This document shows positions 1 through 8,564 of a stretch of 64,000 nt of DNA, piece by piece. This DNA comes from Bryobacterales bacterium (GTDB taxonomy: Bacteria > Acidobacteriota > Terriglobia > Bryobacterales > UBA6623), in contig JAJDZN010000081.1 of NCBI GenBank assembly GCA_022824585.1, forward strand, positions 1 through 64,000, given 5' to 3'. Positions within the stretch are counted from its first letter, which is position 1. Each line of letters opens with the position of its first letter. The notes under the pieces were generated by a model, which saw nothing but the letters and a program-made list of their open reading frames with translations, ran no database searches and was not told where the DNA came from. The position numbers and the translations under genes are program-made.

Positions 1-218
1 TCGATGGCGTCGAACTCGGCGTTGATGCGCATGCTCTCCCGGCGAACCCGGCGAGAGGCGGCCTGGAGCCGCTGCGCGCGCATGTGGGCCCGCGTGTGGC
101 GGTTTATGCGCTCCAGCGCTTGACGAGTGTACTCGGCACGCGACAACCGAAGGGCTGTGGCACACTCGCCGGAAGTAGCGAGCAATCGTTCCGAGAGCCT
201 CAGGGAGATCGCCAGCAT
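1..218 (-). CDS. Ribbon-helix-helix (CopG-like) antitoxin, partial at window edge
   Basis: Translating the minus strand from the ATG at 216-218 gives an open frame to the window edge (about 72 codons). It begins MLAISLRLSERLLATSGECA and continues into an Arg-rich, Ala-rich helix. The opening beta strand (ISLRLSERL), followed by helices with a tyrosine and a QALERINRH stretch, is what ribbon-helix-helix antitoxins of type II toxin-antitoxin pairs look like. A toxin gene would be expected just outside the window to the left. The start is supported by a TATATT hexamer 8 nt upstream. The C-terminus is missing, so the family call is tentative. Confidence 0.45.
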   Translation of the reverse strand, partial: MLAISLRLSERLLATSGECATALRLSRAEYTRQALERINRHTRAHMRAQRLQAASRRVRRESMRINAEFDAI

Positions 219-226
219 AACTACTC

Positions 227-232
227 AATATA
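227..232 (-). promoter_or_regulatory. -10-like TATATT, leaderless geometry, antitoxin gene
   Basis: Reads TATATT on the minus strand, 8 nt before the ATG of the RHH gene. No Shine-Dalgarno sequence fits in the gap. Confidence 0.4.
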
Positions 233-356
233 GGTGCGGAGCACCGGCCGACATGTGAACCGGAGTCCAAGGGATCCACGATTTCGTGTCGCCGAGCCGG
301 GCTTACGCCGGCACAGTTGGGCTACGATTGAGCTGGTAGAAGTCCCTGTCACGGGC

Positions 357-362
357 TAGGTT
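357..362 (+). promoter_or_regulatory. -10-like TAGGTT upstream of DUF1800 gene
   Basis: TAGGTT ends 8 nt before the ATG at 371. It is the weakest member of the TANNNT-N5-9-start set seen across the window. No clear -35 element is visible. Confidence 0.3.
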
Positions 363-370
363 TGGCACGC

Positions 371-2206
371 ATGCAGAGCAGCGAAAGGTACTGGCGCGCC
401 TGCGCACCGATAATTCGGGCGAGCTTGGCAGGAACTCTGTTGTGGATTCCTGCATCGGCAGGGTCAGAGAACTTGCCAGCGACCAGCTGGGTCGACGACC
501 TGACTGCGATCACCGAAGCTGACTGGGGCTACGATTTGGCCGGCCACCTGCTCGAGCGCGCGGGCTTTGGCGGCACGCCGCAAGAAATCCAGGCACTCGC
601 CGACACGTCCGTGGCCGAAGCGATAGACCATGTCGTCAACTACGAGGCCATCGACGCCTCGGTGCTGGAGGACTTCGACGAGTCGAGCGTGTGGGATCCC
701 GGGATGGATCCGTTCCCGCCGAGCCGAGCGGAAGCGGTGCGGACCGCGCGGGCCGACGGTCGTGCCTTGGGCATGGACGTGCTGCCGCCGGGATCGACCC
801 GCCGGCTGCAGCCCGTGGTGGACAAGTTCTTCTACGGCTTGCGCGCCAACGCCCTAGAAACGCGTCGCGTGGCGCTGTGGTGGGCGGGCCGCATGGTGGC
901 AACGCCACGCCCGCTAGAAGAGAAGATGACTCTGTTCTGGCATGGCCACTTCGCCACCTCGGAAACCAAGGTGCGCGACTATCGCAAGCTGCTGCTGCAG
1001 AACCGGACGCTGCGAGAGCACGCAACCGGGAATTTCCGCGAACTGTTATTGGCGGTGATGCGCGATCCAGCAATGCTGGTGTACCTGGACAACGGGCAGA
1101 ACATCAAGGACCACCCCAACGAGAACTTTGGAAGGGAGTTGCTGGAACTCTTCACCATGGGCGTCGGAAACTACACCGAGGACGACATCCGCGAAGCGTC
1201 CCGCGCGTTCACCGGCTGGACGAATGACGCGCTCGAATTCCGATTCGACCGGGACAAGCATGACGACGGGCCAAAGGAATTCTTGGGGCAGAGCGGCGCC
1301 TTCGACGGGGATGACATCGTCGAAATCATCTTGGCCCAGCCCGTGACGGCGGAATTCGTAGCGTCGAAGGTCTACCGCTTCTTCGTGCGGGAAGACCCGT
1401 CCGCAACGACCATCACCGGTCTGGCGAGCGTCTTCCGCGAGGCGGACTACGAGCTCAAGCCGCTGCTCCGGGCAATCTTCCTGTCCCGGGACTTCTATAG
1501 CGCCCCGTCGGTGGCCACTCAGGTCAAGAGCCCGGTCCAGCTCCATGTTTCCACCTACCGCAAGCTGGGACTCTCCCGGGCCCCGACGATTCCGGACTTC
1601 AACGCGCAGACGAGACGCCTAGGCCAGGCCCTGCTCTATCCGCCCAACGTGGCCGGCTGGTCCGGGGGCCGCACGTGGATCACGCCCGCGACCCTGCTTG
1701 AGCGGGGCAACTCGATGCGGGACGTGCTGTTCCCGCAGGATCCGGAGTCGTTCGGGCATCCGGATCGACGCCTCCCTGGCATCTACGCGCGCGTGGCCGA
1801 GCGGTTGGCGCAGGGCATGAACATCACCAATGCCACCCGCTCGGGGGATTCGGGCTCGAGCATGCTGGCCGACGCTGACGAGGAGTACAACACGCGCTAC
1901 GGGGGCTACCGGGGCTACGTGCTGGCGTACGAGCGGGTCAAGCTTGTACCGCGCCACTCGGCCGACTTCGAGCTCGCGGCGATCGTGCGAGAGTCCGGTG
2001 CAGCGACCGCAAGCGAGGCGGTCGACCATCTTGTGAAGCGCTTCCTGCGCACGCCGCTGGCGGCCGCGGACAGACAGGAGCTGGTCGACCTGCTGGCAGA
2101 CCAGATCGGATCGCGGGAGCTGGGAGACAATCGGGCCGGGCTGGAAACGGCGCTTCGGAGCGTGCTGTACGTCGTGCTCTGCTCCCCGGAATACCAAATG
2201 GGGTAA
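371..2206 (+). CDS. DUF1800 domain protein, exported
   Basis: The 611-residue protein has an N-terminal hydrophobic stretch (about residues 15-30) that looks like a signal peptide. The DUF1800 core follows: GFGGTPQEIQAL near the start, then the conserved FWHGHFATS block, then ENFGRELLELFTMG followed by the AFTGW block. The ATG at 371 is preferred to the in-frame TTG at 362, which lies inside the -10-like element. It is followed after 4 nt by a DUF1501 gene, the usual partner in Acidobacteriota, Planctomycetota and other phyla, so the two form an operon. DUF1800 proteins are predicted to be periplasmic or surface-associated. Their biochemical role is not established, and I assign none. Confidence 0.88.
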   Translation: MQSSERYWRACAPIIRASLAGTLLWIPASAGSENLPATSWVDDLTAITEADWGYDLAGHLLERAGFGGTPQEIQALADTSVAEAIDHVVNYEAIDASVLEDFDESSVWDPGMDPFPPSRAEAVRTARADGRALGMDVLPPGSTRRLQPVVDKFFYGLRANALETRRVALWWAGRMVATPRPLEEKMTLFWHGHFATSETKVRDYRKLLLQNRTLREHATGNFRELLLAVMRDPAMLVYLDNGQNIKDHPNENFGRELLELFTMGVGNYTEDDIREASRAFTGWTNDALEFRFDRDKHDDGPKEFLGQSGAFDGDDIVEIILAQPVTAEFVASKVYRFFVREDPSATTITGLASVFREADYELKPLLRAIFLSRDFYSAPSVATQVKSPVQLHVSTYRKLGLSRAPTIPDFNAQTRRLGQALLYPPNVAGWSGGRTWITPATLLERGNSMRDVLFPQDPESFGHPDRRLPGIYARVAERLAQGMNITNATRSGDSGSSMLADADEEYNTRYGGYRGYVLAYERVKLVPRHSADFELAAIVRESGAATASEAVDHLVKRFLRTPLAAADRQELVDLLADQIGSRELGDNRAGLETALRSVLYVVLCSPEYQMG

Positions 2207-2210
2207 TACC

Positions 2211-3467
2211 ATGAACCTGCGTCACTTATCCAAGCAGCCGCGGCGGCGCGATTTCTTGCGACAGGGCCTGAACGGGCTTGGCGTCGGCCTCAGCTTGCCG
2301 GTCCTGCTCCGTTCGACGTCAGATGCCCTCGCTGCGGACGCGCTGGAAGGCAAGCCGGGCTCGAATCCGGAACGGATTCTCGTCGTGGTGGAACTGACCG
2401 GCGGCAACGACGGGCTCAACACTGTCGTTCCGTATCGCAACGACGAGTACTACCGAGTGCGCCCGCGCATCGGGATTCGCAAGAGTGATGCCATTGAGAT
2501 CAGCGACGAGGCGGGGTTCCACCCGTCTTTGGTGGGCTTCGAGAGGCTGTACAAGGACGGCAAGCTGGCTGTGGTCGAGGGCTGCGGCTATCCGGATCCG
2601 AGCCTGTCCCACTTCTCGTCCATGAGCTTCTGGCACACTGGCGTGCCGAACGGCGGCGAGACGCTGGGGTGGGTGGGGCGATTCGCGGACGCCTATTCGG
2701 CCCCTGGCACACGCAACGCGATCGTGAATATCGGAAGTTCGCAATCGCTGGCGGTGCGAGGCAAGCTGCACCCACCGCTGGTCTTCGCCGAGCCCTCGCA
2801 GCTGCGGCGCATCGGATCGGACACTGAAAAGCGCTCGATCGCAGGCTTCGATCTCAACGCTGAATCGCAAAATCCGACACTGGCGTTCCTGCGCTCCGTC
2901 GCGCGCAACGCAGCAGACAGCGGGGCGCTCGTGCGTGACGCCTGGAGTTCGTACCAGACACCGGTCGACTACGGCATCGCCGGGGGGCTTTCGAGCGATC
3001 TGCGCAAGGTGGCGGCCCTGATCTCCGCCGGGCTGCCGACGCAGGTGTATTACGTGGCCTACCGCGGAAACTCCTTTGACACGCACGTGCACCAGGCCGA
3101 CCTGCACAGCCGGCTGCTAATGTACACGGCTGACGCGATCCGGGGATTCATGCTGGACATGGGCCGCATCGGACGCTCGGCCGATGTCTCAATGATGGTC
3201 TTCACCGAGTTTGGTCGGCGCATCGAGGAAAACGCCAGCGAGGGCACGGACCATGGCACGGCCGGGCCGATGTTCTTGGTCGGCGAGAACGTCAAGGGCG
3301 GGTTCTACGGCGCCACGCCGAGCCTGACCGACACCGATGCCGGCAATCTGAAGATGACCACCGACTTCCGACGGGTGTACGCAACGATGATCGGCGAGTG
3401 GATGGGCCATGCGGACACGCGCTCGATCCTGAAGGGGGAGTTCGAGCCGCTGGGCGCGTTCGCCTAG
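2211..3467 (+). CDS. DUF1501 domain protein, Tat-exported
   Basis: This 418-residue protein begins with a twin-arginine signal (RRRDFLRQGL at residues 11-20, then a hydrophobic stretch with LSLPVLL), so it should be exported folded. The body has the DUF1501 hallmarks: ELTGGNDGLNTVVPY near residue 65, a HFSSMSFWHTG block, and GTDHGTAGPMFL near the C-terminus. DUF1501 belongs to the alkaline-phosphatase-like fold superfamily, and the acidic and histidine residues of these blocks are candidate metal ligands. It starts 4 nt after the DUF1800 gene and is surely co-transcribed. The substrate is unknown. Confidence 0.9.
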   Translation: MNLRHLSKQPRRRDFLRQGLNGLGVGLSLPVLLRSTSDALAADALEGKPGSNPERILVVVELTGGNDGLNTVVPYRNDEYYRVRPRIGIRKSDAIEISDEAGFHPSLVGFERLYKDGKLAVVEGCGYPDPSLSHFSSMSFWHTGVPNGGETLGWVGRFADAYSAPGTRNAIVNIGSSQSLAVRGKLHPPLVFAEPSQLRRIGSDTEKRSIAGFDLNAESQNPTLAFLRSVARNAADSGALVRDAWSSYQTPVDYGIAGGLSSDLRKVAALISAGLPTQVYYVAYRGNSFDTHVHQADLHSRLLMYTADAIRGFMLDMGRIGRSADVSMMVFTEFGRRIEENASEGTDHGTAGPMFLVGENVKGGFYGATPSLTDTDAGNLKMTTDFRRVYATMIGEWMGHADTRSILKGEFEPLGAFA

Positions 3468-3662
3468 GCTCGGGCGGTGCCGCCGGGCGCGGCCTGCTCC
3501 CGGGCCCACCTCCGGATGGACGGTCAGCGGCTTGCTGTGCTACACGGCTGTGTATCGGACCGATCTGCGACCGGCTAGCAACGGGGGTCTTCGCTAAGAT
3601 GTGACTAGCCGCCCGGCACGGGTTCCCGTAGTTGCGTATCGTCCTTGGGTGGTTTCTCTGCA

Positions 3663-4913
3663 ATGCAAATCGAGAAGTATACCTTTGGAGTCGGCGACCG
3701 ATTCGCTCACCAAGCTTGCCCGCAGCTGCGGGCCTGCATGCTGGCCGCGGAGCAAGGCGTAGAGGTGATCCCGACCTGGAACAAGTCCCACCGCGAGCAC
3801 CTCACGGTCGGCACCGAGCCCCCCAGCGTGCGGGCCGCGGCGGACGAGGCCGTCCGCGAACTGGGCTGGAACAAGGCCTACTACGTCGACGCCGACCATA
3901 TCAACCTCGACACGGTCGACGGCTACGTTGACACGAGCGACTTCTTCACGCTCGACGTCGCGTATGCCATCGGCAAGCCCGCCGCCCCGGCGGCGGTCGA
4001 CGCCTTGATCGGAGCGCACCCCGAACTCGTCGGCAAGATCGAAATCGAGGGCATCGACGGGGCCTTCGAGACCACCAAGGAAAGCGTCGAGCGCACCGCA
4101 GCGCAGTTCTTGTTCGCCGTGCAAGAAGCGGGTCGGATCTACCGGCACATCGAGTCCGCCAAGGGCAGCGGGAACTTCATCACCGAGGTCTCGATGGACG
4201 AGACCGACAACCCGCAGACTCCCGCCGAACTGTTGGTCATCCTCGCGGCCATCGCCGACGAGGGCATCCCGATCCAGACCATCGCGCCGAAATTCACGGG
4301 CCGCTTCAACAAGGGCGTGGACTATGTCGGCGACACGGACCAGTTCAACAAGGAGTTCTCCGACGACTTGGCGGTCATCCGCCACGCGGTGCGAGAGTAC
4401 GGCCTGCCCGCGGGCCTGAAGCTCAGCGTCCACTCCGGCTCGGACAAGTTCTCGATCTATGACGCCATTCGCAGCGGCACCCGCAAGTTCGGGGCGGGCG
4501 TCCACGTCAAGACCGCGGGCACCAACTGGCTGGAAGAACTGATCGGCCTTGCCGAGGCCGACGGCGAGGGCTTGGCGCTGGCCAAGGACGTTTACTCCGC
4601 GGCATTCACGGCGCGCGACGCGCTGTGCGCCCCGTATGCGGCTGTCATCGATATTGACGCGAGCAGACTTCCGGCACCGGAGGAGGTCGCCGGCTGGGAT
4701 GCAGCCCAGTACACTTCGGCGCTGCGGCACGACCAGAATTGCCCGCAATTCAACCTGCACCTGCGACAGCTCCTTCACGTGGGCTACAAGATCGCGGCCA
4801 AGATGGGCGATCGTTATCTCGGCATGCTCGGCGAGTGCGAGGAGACGATCTCCAAGAACGTGACCGAGAATCTCTACGAGAGGCACATCAAGCCACTGTT
4901 CCTCGCGCCCTGA
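3663..4913 (+). CDS. uxaE: Tagaturonate epimerase family protein (UxaE)
   Basis: The 416-residue protein begins MQIEKYTFGVGDRFAHQACP and shows the UxaE/tagaturonate-epimerase family pattern, including a TWNKSHREH block, a YYVDADHINLDTVD block with acidic and His residues suited to metal binding, and KLSVHSGSDKFSIY. UxaE interconverts D-tagaturonate and D-fructuronate, bypassing separate oxidoreductase steps in hexuronate breakdown. The uronate isomerase UxaC, encoded at 10439-11845, would supply tagaturonate. An in-frame TTG lies at 3645, but the ATG at 3663 fits the family N-terminus better. A TATCGT hexamer lies 20 nt upstream of the ATG. The family call is firm and the exact substrate is inferred. 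Confidence 0.82.
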   Translation: MQIEKYTFGVGDRFAHQACPQLRACMLAAEQGVEVIPTWNKSHREHLTVGTEPPSVRAAADEAVRELGWNKAYYVDADHINLDTVDGYVDTSDFFTLDVAYAIGKPAAPAAVDALIGAHPELVGKIEIEGIDGAFETTKESVERTAAQFLFAVQEAGRIYRHIESAKGSGNFITEVSMDETDNPQTPAELLVILAAIADEGIPIQTIAPKFTGRFNKGVDYVGDTDQFNKEFSDDLAVIRHAVREYGLPAGLKLSVHSGSDKFSIYDAIRSGTRKFGAGVHVKTAGTNWLEELIGLAEADGEGLALAKDVYSAAFTARDALCAPYAAVIDIDASRLPAPEEVAGWDAAQYTSALRHDQNCPQFNLHLRQLLHVGYKIAAKMGDRYLGMLGECEETISKNVTENLYERHIKPLFLAP

Positions 4914-4953
4914 CCGCTCGAAGCCAAGATTCCGCCCCGCCCGGGAGATCCCA

Positions 4954-5778
4954 GTGCCGAATGACGTGATCGGAACGAACGAGCCGCTCCAAGACAGTGG
5001 CCCGCTGCTGGCGCCGCACGAGCCGCGGCCCTATCGGATCGCGAACGCCAACGGGCGGGCACCGCTGCTGTTCACCTGCGACCACGCGTCGTGCGCTGTG
5101 CCGCAGAGCCTCGACGACCTAGGCTTGCAGGCAAGCGACCTGCAGCGCCACATCGGCTGGGACCGCGGCGCGGCCGAGGCAACCGTCCGGCTTTCGAAGC
5201 GCTTCGACGCACCGGCGATCATGACGCGCTATTCGAGACTCGTGATCGATTGCAACCGCGCACCGCGCACCGCGGCCTCGATCCCCGAGACAAGCGACGG
5301 CACGACGATCCCGGGCAACCAAGGCTTGTCGCAGTCGGAGGCGTCACGGCGCGAAGACGCCCTGTTCAAGCCCTATCACGCCGCGATCGCCGAGTTGCTG
5401 CAAAATATGCGCGCGGGAGGAGCGACTCCGGTCTATATCGCCATGCATACGTTCACTCCAAGGATGAACGGCTTCAAGCGCCCGTGGCATTTCGGCGTCC
5501 TTTGGGACCGAGACACCGCTCTGGCCAAACAGCTGATTGCCGAGCTGGAGCGCAATCCCGGCATGGTGGTCGGTAACAACGAGCCCTATTCAGCCAAGGG
5601 AAAGTTCGACTTCTCCCGGATGCACCACGCCTCAACTGCCGGACTGCCTTACGCCCTGGTCGAGATCCGCGAAGACTTGCTAGCCAGTCCACGCAGGATC
5701 ACGTATTTTTCCAACATGCTGGGCGATGCCCTGGAGCGGGCCCTTGACGCTGCCCAGTGCCACTGGCGGGTGCCCTAG
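4954..5778 (+). CDS. N-formylglutamate amidohydrolase family protein
   Basis: The 274-residue protein starts with GTG preceded by GGGAG. Family motifs are CDHASCAVP (residues about 46-54), the HIGWDRGAAE block, YSRLVIDCNR, AMHTFTPRMNG and a late HHAST. These match the N-formylglutamate deformylase/FGase family (PF05013), Zn enzymes that hydrolyse N-formyl- or related N-acyl-glutamate. It lies 40 nt after uxaE. Its stop overlaps the GTG of the next gene (TAGTG), so the two are translationally coupled. No histidine-degradation genes are nearby, so a HutG role is not supported. Copies beside a carboxylate-amine ligase probably act on another amide. Confidence 0.85.
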   Translation: MPNDVIGTNEPLQDSGPLLAPHEPRPYRIANANGRAPLLFTCDHASCAVPQSLDDLGLQASDLQRHIGWDRGAAEATVRLSKRFDAPAIMTRYSRLVIDCNRAPRTAASIPETSDGTTIPGNQGLSQSEASRREDALFKPYHAAIAELLQNMRAGGATPVYIAMHTFTPRMNGFKRPWHFGVLWDRDTALAKQLIAELERNPGMVVGNNEPYSAKGKFDFSRMHHASTAGLPYALVEIREDLLASPRRITYFSNMLGDALERALDAAQCHWRVP

Positions 5779-6914
5779 TGCCGCTGCCCGAGCCGAGCTT
5801 CAGTGTCGGGATTGAAGAGGAGTACCTGCTCGTCAACCGCGAGTCCCGCGATCTGGTCGACGAGCCGCCGCCCGCGCTCGTCGAGGCGTTCGAGACCCAC
5901 CTGAAGGGCCACTTCAGCACGGAGATGCTGCGCACTCAGGTGGAGGTGGGCACCTCGATCTGCCAGACGATTGCGGACGTGCGCGAGGAGGTCACCCGCC
6001 TGCGGCGCACGGTGGCCGACCTGTCTGCGGAGCACGGCCTGGCCCCGATCGCCGCATCCACACATCCGTTTGCCCGCTGGAAGGACCAAAAACGCACCGA
6101 CAAGGAACGCTACCACGTGCTCCAACAGGACATGCAGCTGGTCGCTGACAGGCTGCTGATCTGCGGCATGCACGTGCATGTCGGCATCGAGGACAACAAT
6201 CTCCGGATAGACACGCTCAACCAGATCGCGTATTTCCTGCCGCACCTGCTCGCCCTGAGCACATCGTCGCCGTTTTGGGAGGGCACGGACACCGGACTGC
6301 GCGCTTACCGCCTGTGCGTGTTCGACGAGCTTCCGCGCACCGGGCTGCCCGAACGGTTCGAGAGCTACGGGGAGTACCGACGGGCGGTCGACCTGATGAT
6401 TTCGGCGGGCCTGCTGGAAGACGCAACCAAGATCTGGTGGGACGTCAGGCCGAGCGCACGATTCCCCACCCTGGAAATGCGTGTCACGGACGTGTGCACA
6501 CGGGTCGAAGACGCGATCTGCTGCGCGGCATACTACCGCTGCCTGTGCCGCATGCTGTACCGGTTGCGGCGCGACAACCAGCGCTGGCGGGTCTACGCGC
6601 GCATGCTGGTCGACGAGAACCGCTGGCGAGCGCAGCGCTACGGAGTGGATCGGGGCATGGTCGATTTCGGCCGCGGCGAGATCGCGCCCTTCGCGGACCT
6701 GATGGAAGAGCTGATCGTGATCCTGCGTGACGATTCCGAGTACTTCGACTGTGCCCGGGAAATCGAGCACGCCCGCACGATCATTTCCAGAGGAACCAGC
6801 TCGCACCAACAACTCGAGACCTACCGGCAGGCGGTCAACTCCGGCGCCACCCACGAAGAGGCGCTCGCACGGGTAGTGGACTGGCTGATCGACGCCACCG
6901 TGGAGGGTCTCTAA
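5778..6914 (+). CDS. Carboxylate-amine ligase, GCS2/YbdK family
   Basis: The 378-residue protein contains FSVGIEEEYLLV near the N-terminus (acidic Mg/ATP-binding residues of the glutamate-cysteine ligase 2 family), HMQ..ICGMHVHVGI around residue 130, and LEMRVTDVCT around residue 230. These are the standard blocks of YbdK-type ATP-dependent carboxylate-amine ligases. YbdK itself has only weak gamma-glutamylcysteine synthetase activity, so the real substrate is unknown. I place the start at the GTG of the TAGTG overlap (5778). Another in-frame GTG exists at 5757 but would only add a non-conserved tail. Coupling to the upstream N-formylglutamate-type hydrolase suggests the pair makes and breaks related amide bonds. 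Confidence 0.85.
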   Translation: MPLPEPSFSVGIEEEYLLVNRESRDLVDEPPPALVEAFETHLKGHFSTEMLRTQVEVGTSICQTIADVREEVTRLRRTVADLSAEHGLAPIAASTHPFARWKDQKRTDKERYHVLQQDMQLVADRLLICGMHVHVGIEDNNLRIDTLNQIAYFLPHLLALSTSSPFWEGTDTGLRAYRLCVFDELPRTGLPERFESYGEYRRAVDLMISAGLLEDATKIWWDVRPSARFPTLEMRVTDVCTRVEDAICCAAYYRCLCRMLYRLRRDNQRWRVYARMLVDENRWRAQRYGVDRGMVDFGRGEIAPFADLMEELIVILRDDSEYFDCAREIEHARTIISRGTSSHQQLETYRQAVNSGATHEEALARVVDWLIDATVEGL

Positions 6915-7109
6915 GGCGAATCCTGGCGTACCGAGCCTACTGTTCAGTGCCCGCTGGCACACGATTGACCGGCTCTGTACGAGCGGCCGAACGATTCAGG
7001 ATTTACGAGTTGCTGTTAACCCATCGGGGGGCAGCGCTGTTCTTATGAGTGAGGAGCGCGCCAAGCCACCGTTGGCCTCAGCCAGCGTTCCCAAGGAGAC
7101 TCGAAAGCT

Positions 7110-7586
7110 ATGCCGATCGGATCGATCTTGACCTCAATCGCCTTTTTCGCCATGATCGTCGCGATCGTTTGGCTAGGCACTGTCACACGGAGGCGGGACA
7201 CTGACCGCAGAGCCGAACTGATTCGGCAGCTCATCGACAAGTTCTCGACCGGGGAAGCATTCGCCGAAGCCATGCAAAGCCCGGAAGGCTCAAAGCTTGC
7301 AGACGCTCTGTCACTGTCACGAGAGCAGCCCAGGCGGGCGTGGGTAGGCCTGTTCGTGCCCGGATCGATTCTGACCGCCCTCGGGCTCGGATTCGTCGTG
7401 CTGTCGCTGACTATGGGTGACGTCTATAGAATCCCAGCGGTGGTTATCGGTTCGGTAGGCATTGCCCTGCTGGTGTCCAGCTATGTGGCTTGGCGCGCCG
7501 ACCGCGACGATTCAGACCAGAGTGCCAACGAGAACGAAGATGACGCTCCACCCCGATCCACTGTCTCTGGCCCGGATGCCCTATAG
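7110..7586 (+). CDS. Small membrane protein (DUF6249-like)
   Basis: The 158-residue protein has three predicted transmembrane segments: residues 5-23, about 73-95 and about 102-122. A charged cytoplasmic stretch lies between the first and second, and the C-terminal tail is acidic. The pattern resembles the DUF6249 family often found beside ECF-type sigma factors. A Shine-Dalgarno AAGGAG (7093-7098) lies 11 nt before the ATG. The sigma factor gene follows after 29 nt, and a third small gene overlaps that. The operon context suggests a role in sensing or modulating the sigma factor, but this is inference only. Confidence 0.6.
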   Translation: MPIGSILTSIAFFAMIVAIVWLGTVTRRRDTDRRAELIRQLIDKFSTGEAFAEAMQSPEGSKLADALSLSREQPRRAWVGLFVPGSILTALGLGFVVLSLTMGDVYRIPAVVIGSVGIALLVSSYVAWRADRDDSDQSANENEDDAPPRSTVSGPDAL

Positions 7587-7615
7587 CCTGAAGCTGGCCA
7601 CGGGACACGGGTTCA

Positions 7616-8128
7616 ATGCCGCGCGAGGAGTCCGATGTCGCGGCTTTTGAGCAGTTCTATGCGGCCACTGCCCCCTCGATCCGGGCCTACTTGCTGCGGC
7701 ACTGTGGAGACCGCAGTTCGATCGACGACCTGTTCCAGACAACCTACAGCAAGTTCTTGGGAAGTCGCATGGCCAAGACCCCGCACGCGGTTGAAGCAAA
7801 GGCGTACCTTTACCGGATCGCATCAAACGTCATCGCCGACCACGGCCGCGCATTGCAACGGGCAGCACGTTTCGAAGCGTCTGTCGCGGAACCCACCGTG
7901 CGAACACCAAGCACGACAGCGTTGGAGAGCCTCGAGCTACGTGAGGCACTCGCCAATCTCTCGACACGCGAACAACAGCTGCTCTGGCTCATCTATGCAG
8001 AGGGCTTCTCGCACAAGGAGGTTGCCCGCATCATGGAGCTCAGCCAAGCCAGCGTGCGAGTGCTCGCCTTTCGCGCCCGCAAGAAGCTTGAGCGTATACT
8101 GACCCCAAGCGAGACCACCGATTCATGA
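7616..8128 (+). CDS. ECF-type RNA polymerase sigma factor
   Basis: The 170-residue protein has sigma-70 region 2 (EQFYAATAPSIRAYLLRHCG, then DDLFQTTYSKFLGS for -10 recognition and core binding) and region 4 (LANLSTREQQLLWLIYAEGF then SHKEVARIMELSQASVRVLA, the -35-binding helix-turn-helix). Only these two regions are present, as expected for the ECF group. Its stop codon overlaps the ATG of the next gene (ATGA). Because the two flanking genes encode small membrane proteins, regulation by a membrane-bound partner is plausible. No classical zinc-binding anti-sigma motif (HxxxCxxC) is visible in either neighbour. Confidence 0.85.
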   Translation: MPREESDVAAFEQFYAATAPSIRAYLLRHCGDRSSIDDLFQTTYSKFLGSRMAKTPHAVEAKAYLYRIASNVIADHGRALQRAARFEASVAEPTVRTPSTTALESLELREALANLSTREQQLLWLIYAEGFSHKEVARIMELSQASVRVLAFRARKKLERILTPSETTDS

Positions 8129-8499
8129 GAGGCGTTGGCAGCAAGGGCACTCCGCACGAAGCGTCTGGGGACGCTGTGCTCGATGCGCTCCGCCAAGGGT
8201 TCTCACGGGAGGTCCAGGCGCAGAGAGATCAAGTCCCGGGTGCCCGATCGGTCCTGCTGGTGGCTCGGTTCGAAGCGCAGGTCCGGCGGCAAACGCGGGC
8301 AGACGCGCTCTTGGCTTGGATGCGTCCCCTGCTGCTCAGCGCACTCGCCGGATTACTGGCCATCTGGTGGGATCGCATAGCGACTGCACCACTAGACGTC
8401 GCCCTAGCAACCGAGCCATTGGTGCAAGCCATCGGACTGGCTGCGCTCTTGTTTGCGATGGCGCTCGGCTGGACTCGAATACTGTTGCGGGCGGGCTGA
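8125..8499 (+). CDS. Hypothetical membrane protein coupled to sigma factor
   Basis: This is a 124-residue protein I do not recognise. It has a charged N-terminal half (about residues 1-65) followed by two predicted membrane helices (about 67-84 and 97-120). The ATG overlaps the sigma factor stop as ATGA, which ties its translation to the sigma factor. The topology (cytoplasmic N-terminal domain then membrane anchor) fits a membrane-tethered anti-sigma factor or modulator. No family motif backs this, so I offer it only as a hypothesis. Confidence 0.5.
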   Translation: MRGVGSKGTPHEASGDAVLDALRQGFSREVQAQRDQVPGARSVLLVARFEAQVRRQTRADALLAWMRPLLLSALAGLLAIWWDRIATAPLDVALATEPLVQAIGLAALLFAMALGWTRILLRAG

Positions 8500-8564
8500 C
8501 CAATCGCGCAGCCTCGGCTGCACTACGAGCTCTCTGCTCTGTATTGCAACGCCCAGACCAGCAT

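Noticed and set aside
3473-3488. GC-rich hairpin after the DUF1501 gene
   Set aside because: Short stem in very GC-rich DNA with no U tract. Expected by chance, so not called a terminator.
3594-4886. Long open frame (about 430 codons) on the minus strand opposite uxaE
   Set aside because: Shadow of the GC-rich third codon position of uxaE. It has no family motif, and the plus strand matches UxaE throughout.
5775-6962. Open frame of about 395 codons opposite the GCS2 ligase
   Set aside because: Antisense shadow. The plus-strand protein has all the family blocks.
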